A stretch of DNA of 64,000 nt from Candidatus Altimarinota bacterium. GTDB lineage: Bacteria > Patescibacteriota > Gracilibacteria > BD1-5 > UBA6164. Both the position numbers and the translations under genes were made by a program. Below the pieces are notes generated by a model. It was not told where the DNA came from. It saw only the letters and a program-made list of their open reading frames with translations, and ran no database searches. The stretch is from positions 31,050 through 95,049 of the forward strand of contig JAAXWG010000005.1 of assembly GCA_013350285.1 (NCBI GenBank). The letters run 5' to 3'. This document shows positions 1 through 13,089 of the stretch, in pieces; the stretch's first letter is position 1, and the number at the start of each line of letters is the position of its first letter.

Positions 1-1145
1 AAAATATCTTTATATTTTTTATAAATTTTTTCATACTTTATTTTAATTCTTTTATTATCATTTAAAAGTCATGATTTTTCAAGACATTCTTTTTTAGTTT
101 GATATTCCTTATCATCCTCTTTTATATGATTAAGAACAGAATCTTTACTAATAGAATAAACAGCAAGAGCAATTTTTTCTCAAAAAAATGAACGGAGAGT
201 GCGAAAATCTATATCTGTATCTTCTATAATGTCGTGAAGTAAGGCAACAAGAAAAGCATCAAATGTTTTATTTTTTGAATATCTTATTATATTAAAAGCA
301 GAATTTCTTAGATGTTCAAAAAAACGACTTCTATCATTTCTTAGTATTTCTTGAAATTTCCATTTTGAAAGAGCATAAGCATGTTTTACTTTATTGAGAT
401 ATATTCAAGCTTCCTCATATTCTTCTTTTCATTTGAAAAAATTTCTATAAGCCTCTCGTAAAAGGAATTCTATAGATCGTACAGGACTTCTCTCTTTTTT
501 ATTACTAAAACTATTATCAAGTCTAGAGAGAGTAAAATTATTTTCTTTTCATAAAGTAGGGAGTCTAGAAGGTCATTTTTCTCTTTTTCTTTGACCTAAA
601 ATATTAACTATTTCTTTTTGAAAAAACATTTCCCATTCATTTGGAATTTCTGAAATTTGTGCTTTACTTTTATAATTAACTTGTTTTTGACTTATAGTAA
701 AATGTTGTTTTTTACTTTCTTCAAACATTTCTTCTCAGAAAGTATTTTTGATTGCATGATGAAATTCTTCTCATTCTTCACCTTCTCTAAGAGAAAGAAG
801 ATTATTTATAAGTGTAGCTATAAGATAATTAAGACCTTTCCCTTTTGTATTATCAAAATTTTTATTATCTAAAAAACTTTGAATAATTCATAAAAAATAT
901 TGAAATTTTTCTCTATATTCTTTTCAAAACATTTGAGAATAAATATCTTCTCATAGAGCAAAAATTTCATTAAATTCTTGCATCTTATAGCGATTTTTTT
1001 CCTCAGGAGAATCATAAAAATCAAGCTCTCAAAAAAGCTTGTTATATACATCTCCCCGCCAATATTCTATTTCTCTTTTCGGAGAAGAGAGATATCGTAT
1101 GACTCAGATTTTTTTCCAAACATCAAATCTTTTTTCTTTGCTCAT
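1..1145 (-). CDS. RelA/SpoT-type HD-domain protein (3' end outside window)
   Basis: Starts at ATG 1145 and runs off the left edge with no TAA/TAG; UGA is read as Gly throughout. Near residues 295-310 it carries LLHDIIEDTD, followed by a serine/lysine segment, which matches the HD hydrolase domain of (p)ppGpp synthetase/hydrolase (RSH) proteins. An arginine/histidine-rich stretch (SRFFEHLRNSAF) precedes it, as in RSH enzymes. The N-terminal ~270 residues are charged, helical-looking and not recognised, unlike canonical RelA/SpoT in which HD lies near the N-terminus. Known RSH HD domains hydrolyse alarmone; whether a synthetase domain follows is not visible. It lies 68 nt downstream of tgt on the same strand. 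HD assignment is fairly secure, alarmone function is inference. Confidence 0.65.
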
Positions 1146-1213
1146 AAAGAAAACTTATAAGAGATTTTAATATAAGGAATTCTAAAAATATTGCAAATTT
1201 ATTTTTTTATTTT

Positions 1214-2392
<1,179 letters not shown>

Positions 2393-2397
2393 AATTT

Positions 2398-3051
2398 TTA
2401 TTTATCATCATCTAAATTTTTTTTGAGGTCATCTATTGAAATTTTTGTTTTTAAATGTTCTATATTTTCTTCTCTTTTTTGTTCTCTTTCTTCTTTTTGA
2501 GTTTTTGTAAAAAATTTATTTTTATAAAGTACATCAAGCATAGCATGGTGCCATTCAGGATCTTTTATTTTTATACTTTTTATTGTTTCAATTTCAGTTT
2601 TTACTTTTCCTCATTTTTCAAAAAAATCATCTCTTCAGAGATTATCAATATCGGCATCTTTTATAATTGCTTCAAATATATCTTTAGGCTCTTTATAGTT
2701 TGGATTTGTTGCTAAAATAATTCTTTCTATTTCTTTTATTTTTTCATCAGAATACAGCATCGTTTTTAAAAAATTTTCTGCTATTTTTGCTCCTATTATT
2801 TCATTTTCATCATAACGAACAACGAATCCTGTATCATGAAATAGTGCAGCAAGACCAATCATTTCTCTATCTTCATCATTTAGTCCTTCTTTTTTTGCAA
2901 GATAAGTACTTCTTTCATAGACATCAAGGGTATGTTCATATTGATGATAGTAGAGATCATCAAGACTCGTAAGAAGTTTGTTTATATATAATTTTGCTTC
3001 TTCTGTTATATTTTTAGGAGGAAGAGCTTTTATTTTTCACTTTATTTCCAT
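2398..3051 (-). CDS. HD-domain phosphohydrolase
   Basis: 217 residues. Contains HQYEHT (about residue 40) and ALFHDTGF (about residue 75), followed by a later Asp (KDADIDNL), the H...HD...D metal-ligand pattern of HD superfamily phosphohydrolases. Such proteins hydrolyse nucleotides or cyclic nucleotides; the substrate here cannot be told. The C-terminal 50 residues are lysine/glutamate-rich and probably coiled coil. ATG is 2 nt after the stop of the M50 protease and the stop is 5 nt before tgt, so it sits in the middle of a tight three-gene operon. Three glycines are UGA. Confidence 0.85.
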
Positions 3052-3053
3052 AC

Positions 3054-4370
3054 TTATTTATTAATTAATTTACTGATATCATTATATGTTATAATTATAC
3101 TAAAAGCAATTAATAGAACAAAAAATAATATATGAATAAATCATTCAATATGAAGAGGAATTCACTTTTTTTTGCTAAATTTTTCACTTATCATATTGAT
3201 ACAAATAAATAAAAATCTTCCTCCATCAAGGGCAGGAATTGGAAGGAGATTAAAAACTCAAAGATTAATACTTATAAGAGCTCATAAAAGAAGAAAAAAA
3301 GAAAATCCAAGATTAAGACTTTGTCATACTATTTCTACTATTCCTACTGGACCGCTGACACTTTGAAGAGCTTCTTCTCTTTGTTCTTTTTCTCAAGAAG
3401 AAATATTTTTTACCAAAACTCCGAGAGCTTGTAGTGTAAGAAGAGATTGATTATAGGTTTCTTTTATTCCATATTGTATTGATTTTAAAAATCAATATTT
3501 ATAGATAAAATTTTCATTTGGATGAATGTTTTCTCCCATATAAGATCAGATTTTCCCATCTTTAGAAATATTTACTTTTAAAATTTCTTTTTTCTTATTC
3601 CTCAGTATTTCAAAACTTACTTCTTTTGAAGCGAAAGAAGTAAGAATATTTTTTACTTCATCAAAAGAATTTACATTTTTATCCTCTATAGCAAGAAGTA
3701 TATCTCATTTTTTTATTCCTGCTTTTATAGCATTACTTTTTTCAACAGGAGCAAGAACAATTCAGTCTTCTTTTATAATTACTCATTCTTTTAGGGCTTG
3801 TTCAAAGCTTGGAATAAGTTTTATATCCAAATTTGTTTGTATGCTATCATTTATTCCTATTGGTTTTACTCAAAAGAAAAAAAGACAAGAAAAAATAATT
3901 ATAGCAAATATAAAATTCATTCCTACTCATCACAAAATAATAAGAGCTTGTTGCCAATAAGGCTTATTACTGAGATTATCTTTATCTTTATTTTCTTTGA
4001 GTTGCCAAGCTATTTTTTGTTTTTCTTCTTTTTTTATTTTATTTCCATTTTTATCAAAAACTTCCTTTTTTTCTTTGATATATTTTTCAATTTCCTCTGA
4101 AGAGAGAAGTTTTTCTTTTTCATCATACAAGAAAAAAATATGATTTTGTTCTCATTTTAATCGTACAAATCATCCTAAGGGAATCCAATTAAGTGAAAAA
4201 AGAGTTCAAGTTTTGTCTGTAAAAAGTTTTTTTGCTCTTGGAGGAATTCCAAGTCAAAATTCTTCCACTTTTACTTTAAAAATACGAGCAAGTTTAAAGT
4301 GTCAAAATTCGTGAATAAATACAATACAAGAGAATAATACAATGGAAGCAAGAATTCAAAAAAATACCAT
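3054..4370 (-). CDS. rseP: M50-family intramembrane zinc metalloprotease (RseP/site-2 protease-like)
   Basis: 438 residues. The first helix carries HEFGH (about residue 20), the zinc-binding HExxH motif, with its glycine encoded by UGA. The C-terminal part has NLLPIPALDGGRFLF, the family's LDG motif with the third zinc ligand, then a last membrane helix. Between them lies a charged insert (residues about 95-145) and a PDZ-like region around AIKAGIKKGDILLAIEDK. The family cleaves membrane-bound anti-sigma factors and leftover signal peptides. First gene of the operon with the HD protein and tgt; the 129-nt gap to the divergent large gene presumably holds its promoter. Assignment to M50 is secure, substrate unknown. 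Confidence 0.93.
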
Positions 4371-4438
4371 AGAAAGAATTTGATTATTATTATTTTAATA
4401 AAGCCATTGTAAGAACTTATAAAAAAATTCAAATTTTT

Positions 4439-4467
4439 TTGTATTTTATCTCTTTTTATACTATAAT
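4439..4467 (+). promoter_or_regulatory. Sigma70-like promoter of the 1404-residue gene
   Basis: TTGTAT (4439-4444), a 17-nt spacer, then a perfect TATAAT (4462-4467) 33 nt before the ATG at 4500. It sits in the divergent gap to the M50 protease gene. No Shine-Dalgarno motif is seen before the ATG. Confidence 0.65.
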
Positions 4468-4499
4468 AGATGAAATATTTATTATTTATTTATATTGTT

Positions 4500-7400
4500 A
4501 TGGCTGATACAAATAATGGTGGAAATGCACCAAAAGAATGAGAGGGCGAGAACTTAGAAAGAGATTGAAAAAAAGATGATTCTTCTTTAAAACCAAAATT
4601 TCTAAAAGAGTTTGCAGAGGAGAAAAAATTATGAGAAAATAAAGAAAATTATTGAGAATTTCTTAATAAACTTTTTTCAAATAATGTGAGTTTTGAAAAT
4701 TTTAAAGCAGATTTATATAAATTTTCAAAAGGAAGGTGGATTTCATATGCTACTGACGAAGAGAAAAATGAAAGAAAAAAATTTGATTGTAAAACAAATA
4801 TGAATTTAAATGATTTAAGAAATCAGTTTAGATCTGACTATATGACCCTTAAACAAAATAGTGATAAGTTAGAAGAATTATTTTCAAAAGAATTTAATTT
4901 ACTACCAGAAGAAAAAATTAAATTAAAGAAAATATTTAACACAATTTCGCAAAACGATTTCTATATTTATGCAAGAAGTTTTACAGAAAGAAAAAAACTT
5001 TTGGAAAAAAATGGTATTAGAGATACTGTTGAATTTAAAAATATGCCGAAAATGTTTTTGAAATTAGTAGAAGAAAGTGATTTTAAAAAAAGACAAGATA
5101 ATTTTTCTGAAGCAGATAAAATAATATTTAATAAATTTTTTAAAAAAATAGAATCTTGAGAAGTATCATTTGATAAGTTGGAAGAGGGAGATATATATGA
5201 TTTTTTTATGAAAATTTTGAGACCTACAGAGAGGATAGAATTTTTAAAAGAATTTTTCCCATATATATCATTTTGAGATTTAAAATGACTTGAAATTCTT
5301 GGTGATGAAAAGATTTTAAAGATAAAAAAAGGTATTTTAAGAGAATATTTTTCTCAAGTTGAAGGAAAGTGAACAATAAGTGATAATGAGTTAAATGAAT
5401 TTTTAAGATGAAAATCATGGAATTTTTTTGATGATATTCTTATTTCTACAGAACAGATATTTACAAATGAAAATTTCTCAGAAGAAAAATTTCAGGAACT
5501 TTTGAGTGATTGAAAAGGAATAAGAGATAGTCAAGAAAATAAAGAAAAGTTTTTTAAACTTATAAAAAAATCTGAAATGTCAATTATTGATGATTATAAT
5601 AATTTCATAAATTATACTTCTTCTTGATTGAAGTGAGATTTTTATAAAAAATTAGCAGAACTTAAAAATGTTACTTGAGCAGAAAATTTTAAAGATAAAT
5701 GAGTTATTGTTTTTACTTATCCTTCTTCTGATAAAGAAAAAAGAGAAAGATGAGAAAAAGAAGTTCGTTATCTTGAGATAGGGAAAATAGATGAAAAAAA
5801 TGAATGATGAGGGGCTTATATGATAGATAGATGATTAAATAAATATAATCCAAAGAAAGATATAATTCCTTGATTTTTCTCTTTTCCTCAACTTTATGAT
5901 TTTTTAAAAGATTGAAATAAAGAACAATGAATAAGTGATATAGAAGTTAAAATTTTATCTTGAGATAGTTTTCAGGAAGATCTTAATGCTTGAAAAATTG
6001 AAATAGATACAAGTCTTGAAAATTTTAAAGATGAAATAGATGTGGCTCAAAATGTAGGAAAATATAAAGATGAAATAGAAAGACTGAAAGAGGAGGAATG
6101 AAAAACAGAAGAAGATAGTGAAATTAAAGATTTGAGAGAAAAAATTACACAAGAAAGAAAAAGTTTACATGGTAACATTGAAGCACTAAAAGATAAACTT
6201 GATGAAGTAGATGAAGCTGGGAAAAATTTTGGTTTGGAAGAAGGAACAACTTTTACACTAGATGGGGGAAAGGGGATATTTACTATAAAAAAAATTGCTT
6301 ATGATCATATTACAGTTTCTTCTCCATTTTGAGAGGAATGTCCTAAATTAATTGAATTTTTTCAGGTTTTTGAAAAAAGATGATGAAAAAGAGTTTCAAA
6401 AGCAAAAAAAGCTGAAGATGTAATACAAGAAATGTCTGAACAAAAAGATATTTGAGATTCTTGGAAAGAGATTAAGTTTGAGAATAATAAGTTTATTTTA
6501 AAGGGAAAAGATAAGAATAAAAAGGATAAAGATTATGAATGTAATATATTTATTTCTCCAGGGAAAGATTCTAGTGATGATGGAAGAGATTTTATAAAAA
6601 TTCATTCTATCAATGGAGATAGGGTAAGTGTAAGTTTTTGAGAAAGAAAAGTAGAAAAAAAAGAGAAAAAAAATAAAAAGACAGAGGAAGTAGAAAAAAT
6701 AACTGAAAATACAATAGACTCTATTAGTCCAACAAAATATGAGCTTAGTATGGGGCAATTAACAGCACTTTTAAAGCAAAAGGAAATGAAGCCTGATTCA
6801 TATGAAATGAATGAAGAAAAAAGAAAACAAAAAGATGAAGTAGAAGAGGTAAAAGGGATGAAAGGTAGTTGGACTTCAAGATATATGCAAGGTTTTTCTT
6901 TTGATAATATTATAAAAGGAGCAACCCTTTGATGGAAGGGATATACAGAACGGTTGGAAAAATGATCAGAAGAAAAAGCAGCAATGTTTGCAAATAATAC
7001 ACTTGGAAAAATATGATTTCTTCCAAGTGAATTAAGAACTACTTTTCAATCAAAAGTAGAATCAGAGCAAAAGAAAAGAATGGAAGAATATATAAGTCAG
7101 CTTGATACACTTGATTCAAAAGATGCAACATTGCTTATAAAGGAACGGTTACTTAATAAAGATGTTCCTCAATATAAATTAGAAGCAGGACTTGTTTTTT
7201 TAATGCAAAAATATTGAGTGCTTTATGCTAAAAAACATTTACAAGAATATCAGGGAACTTTTCTTTGGTATAAAGCTCTTGGTGGAGAAGTGTGAGATGA
7301 TCTCTACAATGAAGTAAAGGCTGAGTTAGAAGGAAGAGGAGAATGTTTTGTAGAAGAACATCTTGTCTATGTACTTTTGGTAAAACAATGTTGACCAAAT

Positions 7401-8714
7401 GGTTATAATGGAATAAAAAGAAGATCAAAACTTCATAAACACTTTAAAAGGATTAGAGCTGAATGAAAGGAAAAGGAAATGAAAGATTGATATAAAGATT
7501 GATGAGATGAAAGAACTATGACAGGAAGATTAAAAGGCTTTTATAGTGAACTAAAAAATGGAAATACTCCAAATGCTCTTGGTTGGGCAGAAAAAGTTAT
7601 GGAAAAATGATCTCCTTGAATGAAAGATATTAGTGAACCTGCTTTTATAATTGCTTTTTCATGAGTTGCTTATGATATGGATAATGTTGTTCTTCGTGAT
7701 CATTGTAAAAAATTTCTAGAAAAAGGGCATATTGTTCCTATGTGGAAATTTTTAACCTTAAAAAAAGATATAGATTTATTGAATGATTCTATATTAGCAG
7801 TATCAAAAAGAATAGAACAATTGGAGCCAAAATATAACTGAATTGCAAACAGAGCTCAAAAAATTTTTGATAATTTACATAAAAGAACATGAGATAAGGC
7901 GGGTATAAATGCTAGAGTTTCTGAAACACAAAGCTTTTATAAAGATTATGGTGAAGTAATAATAAGAGCGATGTATAATCTCAATGATGGAAGAACTGAT
8001 AAAGATAGCCGTTTTAATAAAATGCTAGAAGTAGAAAGTAAAGCAGGATATCACCTTGATTGACAATATCATAAAGAAGGAAATAAAAAATTTGCAGAAT
8101 ATTATAAAAAAATGAATCATCTTTGTGAGGATGAAATTGAATATAATAAGGAACACCTTAGAAATGATACTTTAAAACATAGATGAATTTCATGAACGAA
8201 TGCGAAAGAATCAGCTTTTCAATCTTTATGAGCGATAAGTTGAGGAGGATGGAAGAATAAAGTTGTCTGAACATTACATTGGGAAGAACTCAGAAATGAA
8301 CTTATTGCTACTATGAGAAGAGATTATGGTCCAATAAGTGAAGAAGCTAAAAAATCTATAAGAAAAGATAATATTAAACATATTTTAAAACCAATTATTT
8401 ATGCATCTATAATATCAAATCCTTGAGTTCCAGATGTTATAAGAATGGCATTTGAAGATTATATGCCTGAATTATCTAAATGGGGAATTGATTATAAAAA
8501 AGATATACAGGGAAAATTTTCATATGATGACTTTGATAAAGATGAAAGTCCAGAAGTAAAAGATTATTTGGAAAGATTAGCAGATAGTTTCTATGAGAAT
8601 ATTCCAAAATGAAGATCTTGAGAAAAAAAATGAGCTAGTGATAGTAGTTCACTTGATACAATTATTATTTGACCAACAAAAGATTCAGTAGATAAGGCAA
8701 CTTGAAAAAAATAA
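4500..8714 (+). CDS. Large uncharacterised cytoplasmic protein (1404 aa)
   Basis: One open frame of 1404 codons when UGA is Gly; the standard code would break it at dozens of UGA codons. No family was recognised. It opens with an acidic/lysine-rich tail (MADTNNGGNAPKE), has no signal peptide or clear membrane helix, and is rich in Lys/Glu. Residues about 500-570 are probably coiled coil. The C-terminal half (from about residue 800) is better ordered, with Trp- and aromatic-rich segments such as GTFLWYKALG. The tail is Ser/Asp-rich and ends in lysines. Large lysine-rich proteins of unknown function are common in Patescibacteria. It stands alone between its own promoter and a strong terminator. 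Existence as a gene is certain, function unknown. Confidence 0.9.
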
Positions 8715-8734
8715 AATTTTACTTTTAAAAAGAT

Positions 8735-8774
8735 AAAAAAACCATAGACAAAATATTTTGTCTATGGTTTTTTT
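8735..8774. terminator. Bidirectional intrinsic terminator
   Basis: A perfect 19-bp inverted repeat (8735-8753 with 8756-8774; core CCATAGACAAAA) flanked by A and T runs. It lies between the convergent large gene (stop 8714) and pilin-like gene (stop 8792) and can serve both. Confidence 0.9.
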
Positions 8775-8791
8775 ATGTAATATAATACCCC

Positions 8792-9427
8792 TTAATCCTC
8801 TCCTTCCCAATTTGAAAGAAGAAGATCAAGACGGATTTCATAAGGTTCAGATGAGCTTGAATCTCCCCATCGTACAATAGATGCAATATTCATTTTTTCA
8901 TCGTTTGATGTAGGAGTCATATCTCCGTCAGTATCTTCATAGTTTATCAATATTTCTCTTGTGAAAAGAGGAGCAAAATTTGTTCCTCAGCTTTGAGTAT
9001 AAAGTCCATCTCAATCAAAATTTACTCTAAAATCGTTTCTATAATTACTATCTCTATATCCTGTTCATGAGCTTATTTCTTCTTGAAGTTTCCATCTATT
9101 ATCAATATCTTTGTATACAACAAAGCTTGTATTATTTTGAATATCTGTTCCTGTTCCTGTATTACTAATACAATTGACATCATAATTGAGGGTATTCCAA
9201 CAATTTTCCAAATCGGCACTAAAAAGAAGGGTATTTGTATTTCTTATATTCGTCAAAGCCTCAACTCATTCTCTTGCTATTTGAATAGCTACTATACGAT
9301 TTCAGGTACTTACTGAAAGTGCTTTTGATCGTGAAAAAATATCATACATTCCTACTATTCCCATTACAACAATAAGCATAATGACAAGGGCTTCTACAAT
9401 ACTTGTTGCTTTTATATTTTTTTTCAT
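8792..9427 (-). CDS. Type IV pilin / pseudopilin-like protein
   Basis: 211 residues. The N-terminus MKKNIKATSIVEALVIMLIV has the class-III prepilin layout: a short basic leader, a cleavage point before Thr-Ser, Glu at +5 of the mature protein, and a long hydrophobic helix. Position -1 is Ala instead of the usual Gly. A globular domain with DSNYRNDFRVNFD- and WGDSSSSEPYEIRLD-like segments follows, resembling minor pilins of the PilV type. Such proteins prime or decorate pili used for attachment or DNA uptake. No other pilus gene is adjacent. It is divergent from rlmN. Confidence 0.72.
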
Positions 9428-9585
9428 ATTTTATATTGTTTAAGGAAAATTTTTCATTAGCTTTCTTAAAAAAAAGGCTTCTTTGATAATTGTATTAATT
9501 TTATAAAATATTCAAAAATAATTTCTTTCTTTTCTTTTTTATTTCTATATACTTTCAAAAAAATTATCATTTATAATTTAAAAAT

Positions 9586-10635
9586 ATGTTTTCCATACAC
9601 GATGAAGAAGCAATAAAAAAATTTTTTTCTTGACAAAAAATCCCACTTTTTCGCTATGCACAAATAGAAAATGCTCTCTATAAAAACTTTGTTTTTGATT
9701 TTGAAGCGATGCAAACAATTCCAAAAACTCTACGAGAGCAACTCATAGAAAATTTTTTCTTTTTTTCGCTTACTTGTTATGAAAAAATAAGCTCTGAAAA
9801 TGGGCAAACAACAAAAATTCTTTTTAAGACAAGTGATGGATTTTTTGTAGAAAGTGTGATTATGAGGCATTTAACAGGAAGAAATACTTTGTGTATTTCT
9901 TGTCAAGCAGGTTGTGCTATGGGTTGTAGTTTTTGTGCAACGGGAAAACTCGGACTTCAAAGAAATCTTACATTTTATGAAATAGTGGAACAAGTAATGT
10001 TTGCTGCAAAACTGCTCAATGAAGAAGGAGTAATTTTGAGAAATGTCGTCTATATGGGTATGGGAGAGCCTTTTTTGAATTATGAAAATGTAAAAAAATC
10101 TATTCAAATTATTTGTGAGCAAAAAAAACTCAATCTTGCAAATAGGAGAGTAACGGTTTCAAGTTGTGGAATTATTCCATGAATACAAGCATTTATGAAT
10201 GATTTTTCTCAAACTTCTCTCGCTATCAGTCTCCATGCTCCCAATGATGAAGTGAGAAATATGATGATGTCAGTCAATAAAAAATATCCTCTCGCAGATT
10301 TGATGCAGACACTTCTTGAATATGAAAAAAAGACAAATAAAAGAATTTTTTATGAATATATTATGATTCAGTGAGTCAATGATTCTCTTGCTTTAGCAAC
10401 TGAACTTGCTCAACTTCTTGAATGAAGGCTTGCTCATGTAAATTTTATTCCGTATAATTCCTGAGAGGGAAGAGGTGGAACCTATAAAGCTCCTTCAAGG
10501 ATTATTATTGAAAATTTTCAAAGAACACTCGAAAAATATGGGATTCCTTCAACGATTCGTGCCACGATGGGAGATGATATAGATGCCGCTTGTTGACAGC
10601 TTGCAAGGAAGAAAGGAGAAGAGGAGAAGGAATAA
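9586..10635 (+). CDS. rlmN: 23S rRNA/tRNA adenine-C2 methyltransferase
   Basis: 349 residues, typical for RlmN, a radical-SAM enzyme that methylates C2 of A2503 in 23S rRNA and A37 of some tRNAs. The [4Fe-4S] motif CAMGCSFC is at about residues 110-117 and the SAM-binding GMGEP near residue 160. The C-terminal ACGQLA holds the conserved catalytic cysteine; its Gly is UGA. The first ~195 codons use only GGN for Gly, the rest mixes in UGA. A TATAAT box (9572-9577) ends only 8 nt before the ATG, so the mRNA may be nearly leaderless. Confidence 0.97.
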
Positions 10636-10691
10636 AAGTTTTTTATTCTTTTAAATACTACTTCTATAAGTAGGATTTTGTTTATTGTAAT

Positions 10692-10716
10692 AGATTTCTG
10701 CATTCGCAGAAATGAC
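10692..10716. repeat. Dispersed hairpin repeat (CTGC-TTCG type), intergenic copy
   Basis: 25-bp element with arms TTTCTGC/GCAGAAA around ATTC, followed by ATGAC. It differs at three positions from the in-gene copy at 62949-62973. Two of the differences form one compensatory base pair and the third lies in the loop. It lies between rlmN and secD, a 224-nt gap that otherwise holds only AT-rich leader. Confidence 0.75.
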
Positions 10717-10859
10717 AAAAAATTAGTTTTTCAGAGTTTCCTTAACTTTTATTTTTTCCATTTAAAAAATATAAAGAAATAGTATTTACTTTTTTTCTTT
10801 TTACTTTTTGAAAAAAATTATTACATTTAATGAAATTTTAATTTTATTTTAATAGATTT

Positions 10860-12563
10860 ATGAGCAAAAAAAGTAATTTGTTTTGGAAATTTCTTTCCAT
10901 AGTCGTTTTAGGAATTATCCTTTGATTGTATGCATTTCCTTGGAATTTGTACAATATTAATATTCCTTATCTTTCTTCTGAATACAAACTGGGACTTGAT
11001 CTACAATGAGGAGTAGAGCTTGATTATAAAGTAGATTTAGATGAAGTAAAAAAAGAGCAAGATTATGATAAAACAAAAGAAGATTCTATCATAGAAGGAT
11101 TAAAATCTATTATAGACAAAAGAATTCAAGTATTAAATATCAATGATTCTCAAATTACTTCTGCAACTTATGGAAATGAAAAACACATTATTGTGCAAAT
11201 TCCTTTGAAGGGAACAAATTCTACTGAAAACAAAGAAAATATAAAAAGAGCAAAAGAGGCAATAGGAAGAGTCGTAAAAATAGAATTTAAAGAAAAAAGA
11301 GATAAAATCACAGAAGAAGATATACAAGCAAGAGCAACTCTTGCAAATGAGGCTCTAAAAGAAATCAAAAACTCGTCATTTTCTCTTGCATCAAATAAAT
11401 TTAAAGATAATTATGAAAATGTAGATACAGGAACTCTTACTTGAACACTTAGCGAATTAAAGTCTTATTTTTCTCTTCCACAAGAATTTAAAAAAGAAGG
11501 ACTTGTAGACAAGGTGCTTACTTGAACAGGAAAAGAAACTATTAGTTTTGAAAATGGAACATTACAACAAAGCTCAAGTGGGATAGGATATTGGGTAACA
11601 AAAGTTAATACTATTAGCAAAGCAACTTGAACAGGAAGTGATATATATGATATAGATTATATTTTTATTACACAAAAACCATCAGATTGGAAACCAGCTC
11701 AGGATAAAAAAGGAAGAATACTCAATGATAAATATTTTGTAAAATCATCAGTGCAATTTAATCAAGCATTTCAACCTATGGTAGAACTTACCTTTAATGA
11801 TGAATGAGCAGAAATTTTTGGAGAGCTTACTCGTAGATTGACAGGAAAACAACTTGCTATTTTTGTTGGAGGACAACTTCTTACTGCTCCAAATGTAAAT
11901 GAAGCTATTTTGACAGGAAAGGCAGTTATTACAGGAGAATATAGTCCTGAAGAAGCTCGTATGTTATCACAAAATATAAACACTTGAGTTGTTCCTGCTC
12001 CTATCTATCTTACTTCAGAAAGAAGTATAGATTCAAGACTTTGAATAGATTCTCTTTCTAAACTTATTGTTTCTGGACTTATAGGTTTTGCTATCATAGC
12101 ACTCTTTCTTATGCTTGTTTATAGAGCTTCTTGAGTTGTTGCCTCTATTTCTCTTCTTTTATATATTCTTATGGTTCTTGCTGTTGTAAAATTCTTTGGA
12201 ATTATTCTTACTCTTGCTTCTATTGCAGGTCTTATTCTTTCTGTTGGTATGGCGATAGATGCAAATATTTTGATATTTGAAAGAATAAAAGATGAACTCA
12301 AGGAAGGGGAAAAAATGGATAATGCTTTGAAGCTTGGTTTTGAACAATCATTTAGTGCTATATGGGATAGTAATCTTACAGGATTAATAGTTGCTCTTAT
12401 TTTATTTATTTTTGGTATCAATCTTATTAAAGGATTTTGACTTATGCTTGCTATTTGAATTGTAATGAGTCTTATAGTTTTCTATTATATTAGTAGAGTG
12501 TTTGTATTTTTACTTGCAAAAATTGATATGAAGCAAAAAAACTTTATTGGATTGAAAAAATAA
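10860..12563 (+). CDS. secD: Protein translocase subunit SecD
   Basis: 567 residues, normal for SecD. One N-terminal membrane helix is followed by LGLDLQGGVELDYKVD (about residues 42-57), the SecD signature. A large extracytoplasmic domain follows, then five or more helices with GLILSVGMAIDANILIFERI-type sequence (about residue 460), the conserved D-AN-LIFERIKDE region. SecD with SecF uses the proton-motive force to release translocated proteins on the outer side. No secF follows; the next gene, 4 nt on, is a peroxiredoxin. Many glycines are UGA, including in GxG loops. Stop TAA. Confidence 0.95.
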
Positions 12564-12567
12564 TTTT

Positions 12568-13029
12568 ATGAAAATAAATACAAATCAAAAAGTTATTTTT
12601 GTCTCTGGTGAAACAGAAGAAATAAAAAAATTGTGAGATATTTTTTCCTTATATGAAAAAACTCTTCTTTATTTTTACCCAAAAGATAATACTTCTGGTT
12701 GTAGTTTGGAAGCTTCTGATTTTAGCAAATTTCTCAAAAATTTTCAAAATTTATCTATAAATATTGTGGGAGTTTCAAAAGATGGAGTAAAATCTCACAA
12801 AAAATTTATTCAAAATTATAATCTCAATATTTCTCTTATTAGTGATGAAAGTTTAAATCTCCATAAAGAGTTTGGAGTTCTTTGAGAAAAAAAATTGTAT
12901 GGAAAAAGCTATATAGGAACAATACGAAGCACTTTTCTTCTTGATAGAGAAGGGAATATCTTGAAAGAATGGAGAAATATTCAAGCAAAAGGACATAGTG
13001 AAAAATTATTGGAAGAATTACAAAAATAA
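12568..13029 (+). CDS. bcp: Peroxiredoxin (BCP/AhpC-TSA family)
   Basis: 153 residues. LLYFYPKDNTSGCSLEASDF (about residues 32-51) matches the PxxxTxGCxxE active site of bacterioferritin-comigratory-protein-type peroxiredoxins, with Ser in place of the usual Pro/Thr variants and Cys44 as peroxidatic cysteine. VGVSKD, FGV and STFLLDREG are the later family motifs. The enzyme reduces peroxides with thiol donors in the cytoplasm. It starts 4 nt after secD and is probably cotranscribed. No resolving cysteine is seen at the usual +5 position, so it may act as a 1-Cys enzyme. Confidence 0.9.
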
Positions 13030-13089
13030 TTTTATTTTTCAAAAAAATAGTCTATAGTGTAAAAGTTTTATTTTTATAACTTTTTTCAT

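Noticed and set aside
10636..10859. tRNA or small RNA gene in the rlmN-secD gap
   Set aside because: No GC-rich cloverleaf or TTCRA-type arm was found; only the dispersed hairpin and an AT-rich leader are visible.
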